DNA of 5,568 nt from Chloroflexota bacterium (lineage in GTDB: Bacteria > Chloroflexota > Anaerolineae > J036 > Brachytrichaceae): contig JAKALH010000219.1 in the NCBI GenBank assembly GCA_021813225.1, positions 1 through 5,568 of the forward strand. Direction: 5' to 3'. This document shows, piece by piece, positions 1 through 4,782 of this stretch. Positions within the stretch are counted from its first letter, which is position 1. Each line of letters opens with the position of its first letter. The translations under genes were made by a program, and so were the position numbers. Under the pieces are notes generated by a model. It did no database searches. It saw only the letters and a program-made list of their open reading frames with translations, and was not told the origin of the DNA.

Positions 1-1
1 C

Positions 2-610
2 CGATCTGAAGATAAAAACGGCATCGAGATAAAAGGCGGGAATGGGGACTGGAAACTGGAGATCAGGCAGAACGCGCCGCAACCGCCGGTCTCTAATCAC
101 CAATCGCCAGTCTCCACCTCGCGCATCCGCTTCGACGCGAGCGGCATCGACGCCGTGGAATTCATGATCGCGCCGAACGTGGGCGAGGGGTTGAAGCCGC
201 TGGCAAAAACCGCATCGGGCGGCGAGACGGCGCGCCTGATGCTGGCGCTGAAAACGGTGCTGTCGCGCGCAGACCACACCCCTTCGCTGATTTTCGACGA
301 GATCGACCAGGGCATCGGCGGGCGCGTCGGCGCATGCGTCGGGCAGAAACTGTGGGCGCTCACGCGCTCGCATCAGGTGTTCTGCATCACCCATCTGCCG
401 CAACTGGCCAGTTTCGGCGATGCACACTACAAGGTGGAGAAGACCGCTCACGGCGACCGCACCGTCACCGCCGTGCGCCGGTTGAACCGCGAGGAGCGCC
501 TGGACGAGCTGGCGCAGATGCTGGGTACGACTGGCAAGACCGGCCGGCAGGGCGCCGAGCAACTGATTAAAGAGGCGGGCGAATACAAGAAGAGTGCAGT
601 GCCGGCCTGA
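2..610 (+). CDS. recN: DNA repair protein RecN, C-terminal part (5' end outside window)
   Basis: RecN is an SMC-like ABC ATPase that acts in recombinational repair of double-strand breaks. The frame is open from base 2, so the gene enters from the left; the GTG at 155 is an internal valine. The 202 visible residues form the C-terminal half of the ATPase head: ABC signature ASGGE (residues 71-75 of the fragment), Walker B LIFDEID (96-102), D-loop QGIGG (103-107) and switch histidine in CITHLPQ (H131). All expected motifs are present, and the tail ends near the family's usual end, so the visible part looks functional. The oddity is residues 15-38 of the fragment, just before the FDASGIDAVEF strand: this stretch is encoded by seven-base repeats in inverted orientation and looks like an in-frame insertion. 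The coiled coil and Walker A would lie off the window. A 42-base gap separates it from the next gene. Confidence 0.95.
   Translation, partial: RSEDKNGIEIKGGNGDWKLEIRQNAPQPPVSNHQSPVSTSRIRFDASGIDAVEFMIAPNVGEGLKPLAKTASGGETARLMLALKTVLSRADHTPSLIFDEIDQGIGGRVGACVGQKLWALTRSHQVFCITHLPQLASFGDAHYKVEKTAHGDRTVTAVRRLNREERLDELAQMLGTTGKTGRQGAEQLIKEAGEYKKSAVPA
44..115. repeat. Inverted array of GGNGAYT heptamers inside recN
   Basis: The left arm has three consecutive seven-base units at 44-64: GGGGACT, GGAAACT, GGAGATC. The right arm at 88-115 reads GGTCTCT, AATCACC, AATCGCC, AGTCTCC; on the minus strand these are GGAGACT, GGCGATT, GGTGATT, AGAGACC. Both arms therefore fit a consensus close to GGNGAYT, in opposite orientations, with a 23-base centre (65-87). 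The outermost units pair well (GGGGACT with AGTCTCC, allowing one G-T pair); the inner ones pair only partly. The array is translated in frame as part of RecN without a stop. The unit list is read directly from the sequence; that it is a mobile or spreading repeat is inference. Confidence 0.75.
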
Positions 611-616
611 GCGGAT

Positions 617-633
617 TGACGCCGCCGGCGTCA
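617..633 (+). other. Small GC-rich hairpin after recN
   Basis: TGACGCC and GGCGTCA form a perfect 7-bp stem around a three-base loop, seven bases after the recN stop codon. No T-run follows, so it is not a standard intrinsic terminator. It could slow the polymerase or protect the 3' end of the recN message, or be chance in GC-rich DNA. It ends 19 bases before the next start codon. Confidence 0.3.
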
Positions 634-652
634 CAGGCTTCGCGAAAACAGC

Positions 653-2557
653 ATGAAATCTGGGCAGAGAAAACGTATCTCCTTTCTCGCGCGTCTGCGC
701 TATAGCATCGACAACACCCTGTCGCGCGGCCCGGCCGGCCTGATCGTCTGGCTGGCCGTCATCTCCTGCATTCTGGTGTTGGGCGCTACATTCTATGTGG
801 TGGCTGCCGGACACGACCCGGACAAGAGTTTCGCCATCGTCCTGTGGGATATCCTGTACCAGACGCTCACCCCCAACCCTGTGGACCCGACTTCCGGCTC
901 GAATACGTTCCTGTATACGATGCTGTTCTCCACCATCGGAAATCTGTTCCTGGTCAGCGTCTTCATCGGCATCCTCACCAACACCATCGACAATCGCATC
1001 CAGAACCTGCGCAAGGGACGTTCCTTCGTCATCGAGAACAACCACACGCTGATTCTGGGCTGGTCGAACAAGATATTCGACATCATTTCGCAACTGGTCA
1101 TCGCCAACGAAAACCAGAAAAAGCCGCGCATCGTCGTCCTGGCCGACAAAGACAAAGTGGAGATGGACGACGCCATCCGCGCCAGAGTGGGCCACACGCG
1201 CAACACGCACGTCGTGTGCCGCACGGGCAGCCCGCTCGATCCGAATGACCTGGATATCGTCAACCCGCAGACGTGCAAGTCCATCATCATCCTGTCGCCC
1301 GATGACGAAGACCCCGACTCCCAGGTGATCAAGACCATCCTGTCCGTCATCAACCATCCGGGGCGGCGCGAGGAGCCGTACCACATCGTCGCGGAAATCC
1401 GCGAGCCGAAACACATGGAAATCGCCGGCATCGTCGGGCAGGTCGAGACGCAACTGGTGCTGGTCAGCGATCTGATATCGCGCGTCACGGTGCAGACCAG
1501 CCGGCAGTCTGGATTGAGCGTGGTGTACACCGAACTGCTCAACTACGAAGGCGACGAGATCTACTTCCAGCGCGAGCCGGCGCTGGCGGGCCGGACCTAC
1601 AGCGATGCGCTGCTGGCTTACGAGGACTCCGCCGTGATGGGCGTGCTGGCGGCCGACGGCAAGGTCAAGCTGAACCCGCCGGGCGACGCCGTCATCGGCG
1701 CGGATGAGATGATCATCGCCATCTCACAAAGCGAGAGCACCGTGAAGTTGTCTGGCCTGAGCGCCCTGAACATCGATGCCGGCGCCATCGCCGACCGCCA
1801 GCCTGACGCTAAAAAGCCGGAGCGCACCCTGATTCTGGGGTGGAACTGGCAGTCCTGCCAAATCATCAGCCAGATTGACGCCTACGTGGCGCCGGGGTCG
1901 GAAGTGCTGGTGGTAGCCGATGTGGCGGAAGCCGAGGCACTCACCGCCTGCCTGACCGGCGAACTGCGCAACCTGCACATCAGCTACAAAGCCGGCGACA
2001 CGACGGACCGCATTGTGCTGGAAGCCCTGGGCATCGAGACGTTCGACCACATCATCATCCTGAGTTACAGCGATGTGGACAATATCCAGAAAGCCGATGC
2101 GCTCACGCTGGTGACATTGCTGCACCTGCGCCAGATTGCCGAACGCGCCGGCCACCGCTTCAGCATCGTCAGCGAGATGATGGACGTGCGCAACCGCCGC
2201 CTGGCCGAAGTCACGCGCGCCGACGATTTCATCGTCAGCGACATGCTGACGGCTTTGATGCTGGCGCAGATATCGGAGAACAAACACCTCGTGGATGTTT
2301 TCGCCAGCCTGTTCGACGCAGCCGGCACGGACATCTATTTGAAACCGGCTGTCAACTACGTGCTGCCGGGCCAGCCGGTGAACTTCTACACCGTCGTCGA
2401 GTCCGCCCGGCGGCACGGCGAGACGGCTATCGGGTATCGCCTGCATGCGCATGCCGGCGACAACTCAAAGGCTTACGGCGTGACCATCAACCCGCGCAAA
2501 TCCGAGATGGTAACCTTTGACGCGCGGGACCGCGTCATTGTGCTGGCGGAGTCGTAA
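653..2557 (+). CDS. CASTOR/POLLUX-type ion channel with two RCK-like domains
   Basis: A predicted cation channel subunit of the bacterial relatives of the plant nuclear channels CASTOR, POLLUX and DMI1. A basic N-terminus (1-26) is followed by membrane helix 1 (about 29-52), a re-entrant pore segment (about 60-80, LYQTLTPNPVDP) and helix 2 (about 86-110). The cytoplasmic part has a first Rossmann domain starting HTLILGWSNK (131-140) with an acidic strand end VVLADKD (161-167), a CASTOR/POLLUX middle or TrkA-C-like domain (about 300-360), and a second Rossmann domain starting RTLILGWNWQ (391-400), followed by APGSE (413-417) and VADVAE (421-426). The LILGW glycine loop replaces the classical GxGxxG, as in the plant proteins. 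No TVGYG potassium filter is present. The start is the ATG at 653; no clear Shine-Dalgarno sequence precedes it. Ion selectivity and ligand cannot be read from the sequence. At 634 residues it appears complete. Confidence 0.88.
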   Translation: MKSGQRKRISFLARLRYSIDNTLSRGPAGLIVWLAVISCILVLGATFYVVAAGHDPDKSFAIVLWDILYQTLTPNPVDPTSGSNTFLYTMLFSTIGNLFLVSVFIGILTNTIDNRIQNLRKGRSFVIENNHTLILGWSNKIFDIISQLVIANENQKKPRIVVLADKDKVEMDDAIRARVGHTRNTHVVCRTGSPLDPNDLDIVNPQTCKSIIILSPDDEDPDSQVIKTILSVINHPGRREEPYHIVAEIREPKHMEIAGIVGQVETQLVLVSDLISRVTVQTSRQSGLSVVYTELLNYEGDEIYFQREPALAGRTYSDALLAYEDSAVMGVLAADGKVKLNPPGDAVIGADEMIIAISQSESTVKLSGLSALNIDAGAIADRQPDAKKPERTLILGWNWQSCQIISQIDAYVAPGSEVLVVADVAEAEALTACLTGELRNLHISYKAGDTTDRIVLEALGIETFDHIIILSYSDVDNIQKADALTLVTLLHLRQIAERAGHRFSIVSEMMDVRNRRLAEVTRADDFIVSDMLTALMLAQISENKHLVDVFASLFDAAGTDIYLKPAVNYVLPGQPVNFYTVVESARRHGETAIGYRLHAHAGDNSKAYGVTINPRKSEMVTFDARDRVIVLAES

Positions 2558-2563
2558 GTCACA

Positions 2564-2594
2564 CACCTGACAGGTCTCAACGACCTGCCAGGTG
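2564..2594. terminator. Long hairpin of two ACCTGNCAGGT palindromes between convergent genes
   Basis: CACCTGACAGGT (2564-2575) and ACCTGCCAGGTG (2583-2594) are complementary at 11 of 12 positions, and C2576-G2582 can add one more pair, leaving a five-base loop. It lies 6 bases after the channel stop codon and 11 bases from the oxygenase stop codon, so it could end transcription from both sides. There is no T-run on either strand. Each arm is also an 11-base palindrome (ACCTG-N-CAGGT) with centres 18 bases apart, so a repeat element or a binding site pair is an alternative reading. Confidence 0.55.
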
Positions 2595-2605
2595 ACAGTC
2601 AGCGG

Positions 2606-3496
2606 TTAGAAGCGCAGGGTCGGCGGCAGGTACTTCGCCAGCAGGTCGGTGTAGTACGGTTTCAACTCGTCGAGGTTGGGCGGCACCGGATTCTTGGAGT
2701 ACAGGTCGTACGGGTTGAACGCCTTCACCCAGCGGAACATCCTGAGGTCGTGGTCGTTCATCAGGTGGCGATACTCGCCTTCGCGGTGGGCGGGGTAGAA
2801 CGAGTGATAACGGATCATGTATAGCGCCGGCTCGGGCAGGTAGTCCTTCACCACGTGGTACAGATACTCATCGTGGCCCCACGACATGTGCACATTCGCC
2901 AGCCCGCTCCCCTCGCTGTAGACGCCCGCGGGCGTCTGATACTGCGCCACCTGCATATCCGGGTTGTCCGCGAAGAATTCGTGATAGACAATCTTGTCTG
3001 AATAGCGGCAGCCCACCGGGAAGGTATCGCCTACCACGGCCCATTGCGGTTCGCCGAACAGGCACAGAATTTTGCCCAGGTCGTGGATCAGGCCCACCAG
3101 CACAAACCAGTCCGGGTGGCCGTCGGCGCGAATGGCTTCCGCCGTCTGCAGCAGATGGTCAAGCTGCGACAGCGAAATATCCGGGTCGGAATCGTCCACC
3201 AGTTGATTCAGGTATTCGATCGCCTGCCAGGGCGACAGCGCCATGCGGTTCAGGCCGAGGAACTGCTTCTCCTTTTCGAGCACGAAGGCGTAAGTCTGCC
3301 CGGTGTGATTCAGGCGGTAAAACTCGCGCACCGTATCGCGCGCGGGGTTGTCGTAGTTGCGGTAGGCGTCCTTGTCTTTGTCCGGGTCGGCTGGCTTATC
3401 CATATCCGGATACCGCGCGAGGACGAACTCTTCCCATTCCTGAAGGCTGTTCAGCGGGTTCTGACTGTCAGACGTCGCAGACTGCGGTTTCAACAT
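2606..3496 (-). CDS. Myo-inositol oxygenase (EC 1.13.99.1)
   Basis: The enzyme uses a mixed-valent di-iron centre and O2 to cleave myo-inositol to D-glucuronate in the cytoplasm. The protein is 296 residues from the ATG at 3496, close to the usual length of the animal enzyme. The family's landmarks are in order: RNYDNPARDTVREFYRLNHT (residues 46-65), HLLQTAE (H114), GLIHDLGK (H138, D139, K142), EPQWAVVGDTFPVGC (149-163), MSWGHDEYLY (H208), IRYHSFYP (H231) and FNPYDLYSK (D264). The residues matching the iron ligands of the mammalian enzyme (H98, H123, D124, H194, H220, D253) are all present, so activity is expected. A GTG at 3511 is in frame, but the strong AGGAGGT at 3502-3508 lies inside that extension and is well placed for the ATG. 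The gene follows a terminator and probably has its own promoter. Neighbours do not include recognisable inositol transport or uronate genes, apart from the partial dehydrogenase further upstream. Confidence 0.95.
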   Translation of the reverse strand: MLKPQSATSDSQNPLNSLQEWEEFVLARYPDMDKPADPDKDKDAYRNYDNPARDTVREFYRLNHTGQTYAFVLEKEKQFLGLNRMALSPWQAIEYLNQLVDDSDPDISLSQLDHLLQTAEAIRADGHPDWFVLVGLIHDLGKILCLFGEPQWAVVGDTFPVGCRYSDKIVYHEFFADNPDMQVAQYQTPAGVYSEGSGLANVHMSWGHDEYLYHVVKDYLPEPALYMIRYHSFYPAHREGEYRHLMNDHDLRMFRWVKAFNPYDLYSKNPVPPNLDELKPYYTDLLAKYLPPTLRF

Positions 3497-3501
3497 CGCA
3501 C

Positions 3502-3508
3502 ACCTCCT
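3502..3508 (-). promoter_or_regulatory. Strong ribosome binding site fixing the inositol oxygenase start
   Basis: On the minus strand this reads AGGAGGT, five bases before the ATG at 3496. It decides in favour of that ATG over the in-frame GTG at 3509-3511, which sits directly against the site and would have no room for ribosome binding. Confidence 0.85.
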
Positions 3509-3523
3509 CACTCACCAGGAACC

Positions 3524-3529
3524 ATTACA
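3524..3529 (-). promoter_or_regulatory. Possible -10 element for inositol oxygenase
   Basis: The minus strand reads TGTAAT, five of six matches to TATAAT, and would start transcription near 3517, giving a leader of about 20 bases that still holds the Shine-Dalgarno site. No convincing -35 hexamer lies 16-18 bases upstream (GAATGG at 17), so the call is tentative. A promoter is expected here because a terminator stands directly upstream. Confidence 0.3.
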
Positions 3530-3567
3530 TGCCGGTAAGTATCGCACCATTCGCAGCCTGGGCGGCG

Positions 3568-3603
3568 AAAACCCTTGCGCGGGCGGCAGATCTGCGCAAG
3601 GGT
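3568..3603 (-). terminator. Intrinsic terminator after the YvlD-like gene
   Basis: ACCCTTGCGC (3571-3580) and GCGCAAGGGT (3594-3603) form a perfect 10-bp inverted repeat with a 13-base loop. On the minus strand the stem ends in a TTTT run (3571-3568), the arrangement expected of a Rho-independent terminator. It lies about 27 bases after the stop codon of the YvlD-like gene and isolates it from inositol oxygenase. An outer 7-bp pair, GCAGCCT (3553-3559) with AGGCTGC (3606-3612), could extend the structure. Confidence 0.75.
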
Positions 3604-3629
3604 CGAGGCTGCTGGCGATGAACCGGCGC

Positions 3630-4013
3630 CTACCGCACGGCCTGCGGCGGGCGTTGCGGCTCGTTCATCCCCAGCAGCACTTCCAGCACCATGTTCACCA
3701 GCCCCATGATGATGCCGCCCACGATGGCCCAGCCAAGCCCGTCTACAAACAGGCGGCCGCCGGAGAGCGCGGCGGTAATCATCAGCATGACGCCGTTGAT
3801 GACGAACAGGAACAAACCCAGCGTCAGGATGACCAGCGGGCAGCTCAAGAGTGTGACGATCGGCTTGATCAGCGCATTGACGATGCCGAAAATCAGGCCG
3901 AGCAGCAGGAAGGTGAATATGTCGTTATTGGCGACGCGGATACCGGGCAGGACCGCCGCCGTCACCGCGATGGCGATGGCACTGACAATCACGCGCAGCA
4001 GGAAATTTCTCAT
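3630..4013 (-). CDS. Four-helix membrane protein, YvlD / phage holin 4 superfamily (PF04020-like)
   Basis: A 127-residue integral membrane protein with four predicted helices at about 4-23, 33-49, 58-82 and 93-114, and a short polar tail. The wording VLPGIRV after helix 1, GLIFGIVNALIKPIV in helix 2, and PLVILTLGLFLFVINGVML in helix 3, then a repeat of the pattern with LFVDGLGWAIVGGIIMGLVN, is typical of the COG1950/YvlD family. Members are called phage holins by similarity but are usually chromosomal; their molecular role is not settled, and nothing phage-like surrounds this one. Length is normal for the family. AAGGAGG (4024-4030) lies ten bases before the ATG. A terminator follows directly. 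Its function here cannot be given beyond an envelope protein. Confidence 0.87.
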   Translation of the reverse strand: MRNFLLRVIVSAIAIAVTAAVLPGIRVANNDIFTFLLLGLIFGIVNALIKPIVTLLSCPLVILTLGLFLFVINGVMLMITAALSGGRLFVDGLGWAIVGGIIMGLVNMVLEVLLGMNEPQRPPQAVR

Positions 4014-4023
4014 GATTGCTCAA

Positions 4024-4030
4024 CCTCCTT
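4024..4030 (-). promoter_or_regulatory. Strong ribosome binding site of the YvlD-like gene
   Basis: The minus strand reads AAGGAGG, followed by ten bases and the ATG at 4013. It confirms the start, which also gives the N-terminus expected for helix 1. Confidence 0.75.
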
Positions 4031-4057
4031 GTTGGCTGTGTGCGAACTGGCCCAGAT

Positions 4058-4063
4058 ATTATG
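4058..4063 (-). promoter_or_regulatory. Possible -10 element for the YvlD-like gene
   Basis: The minus strand reads CATAAT, five of six matches to TATAAT, inside a short AT-rich island in otherwise very GC-rich DNA. It would give a leader of about 40 bases carrying the AAGGAGG site. No good -35 hexamer is visible; the 10-base palindrome CAGCCGGCTG (4086-4095) occupies roughly that region and could be an operator. Tentative. Confidence 0.35.
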
Positions 4064-4140
4064 CGCCCGCGCCGGGCCCGCCGAACAGCCGGCTGACAGC
4101 CCGTCGCCAGTTTCCCGCCCGCGGCTGACATCGCCGCCGG

Positions 4141-4683
4141 CTATCGGCCCAGATCGACGATCAGGCTGCTGGCGGTCGTGCTGACGCCGACGACCTTGAG
4201 GCCGCTGCCCGCCAGCGCGCTGGACGCCAGTCGGTTGGCCTGGTCCTCCATCATGCGCTCCACCTGGTCGATCTGCGCCTGGAAGGGCTGCAGCGGCACG
4301 TTCACCGCGCCGACATTCACCCCGGCGATGCGCGTGCGGATGCGCCCGCCTTCCACATAGAGCTGCATCGTCACGGCGGGGCGCGCCTTCAGCGTGACGC
4401 CGCCAACGCTGGCCTGGATGCTGGCGCTGACGATCACGGCATCGGGCGCCCGCATCGTCAATTGAGGTTGCGCATTGCGGAACTGCGGCTGGCTGGACAG
4501 CGCCGCGGCAAATTCCTCATTCAGGTAGGACTGGTCGACGCTGATGTGGATGACCGACTGACCCGGAGCCGGGGTGGATGGCGTGGGCAGCAGGCCTGTG
4601 CCGCCGGCCTGCGCGCCGAAGAACAGCGCCGCCGCGGCTCCGATGACAACCCCGATGATGAACCCAATGCTGAACTTGATCAT
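4141..4683 (-). CDS. Membrane-anchored protein of unknown function, LmeA/YpmS-like appearance
   Basis: I do not recognise this 180-residue protein with certainty. Residues 4-24 form a glycine- and alanine-rich membrane anchor without a lipobox cysteine. A proline- and threonine-rich linker follows (31-43), then an outer domain of about 135 residues. That domain begins with ISVDQSYLNEEFAAAL (47-62), continues with alternating strands (about 73-125, including a GGRIRTRIAGVNVG turn and strand), then a long helix (about 133-157), and closes with a strand pair (162-178). This order resembles the lipid-binding TULIP-like proteins LmeA/DUF2993 and YpmS/DUF2140, where strand segments precede a helix and a final strand. 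The assignment is inference from overall pattern. The ATG at 4683 has only a weak upstream GGGT, so the start is less certain than its neighbours'. It is codirectional with the YvlD-like gene 127 bases downstream, and both are envelope proteins. Confidence 0.75.
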   Translation of the reverse strand: MIKFSIGFIIGVVIGAAAALFFGAQAGGTGLLPTPSTPAPGQSVIHISVDQSYLNEEFAAALSSQPQFRNAQPQLTMRAPDAVIVSASIQASVGGVTLKARPAVTMQLYVEGGRIRTRIAGVNVGAVNVPLQPFQAQIDQVERMMEDQANRLASSALAGSGLKVVGVSTTASSLIVDLGR

Positions 4684-4782
4684 ATACGCACATGATACCC
4701 GCCCGGGCCGGCAGCGATGTGCAAGGCGTGCGGAGTGAATGCCCCCGGCACAAAGACCCGGGCGCCGAAATTGAGCGGGCGT

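Noticed and set aside
44..115. CRISPR array reading of the repeats in recN
   Set aside because: The units are seven bases long, contiguous without spacers, inverted between arms, and translated as part of recN.
793..1542. A 249-codon open frame on the minus strand over the first half of the channel gene
   Set aside because: Serine-, arginine- and methionine-rich low-quality translation opposite a strongly supported coding region.
1724..2452. A 242-codon open frame on the minus strand inside the channel gene
   Set aside because: It is antisense to a well-recognised protein, its translation is rich in His, Gln and Val in a composition typical of GC-rich shadow frames, and it matches no family I know.
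3497..3511. Five-residue N-terminal extension of inositol oxygenase from a GTG start
   Set aside because: The extension overlaps the AGGAGGT ribosome binding site, which is correctly placed for the ATG at 3496.
3630..4013. Prophage remnant suggested by the phage-holin family name
   Set aside because: The family is widespread on chromosomes, and no lysin, structural gene, integrase or attachment site is visible nearby.
3618..4184. A 188-codon open frame on the plus strand opposite the YvlD-like gene
   Set aside because: Composition is dominated by His, Gln, Asp and Arg and it lies opposite a gene with a strong ribosome binding site, a clear family match and a terminator.
4744..4762. Terminator hairpin between the aldehyde dehydrogenase and the anchored protein
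   Set aside because: Only a five-pair GC stem (CCCGG with CCGGG) around a nine-base loop and no T-run on the minus strand; too weak in GC-rich DNA.
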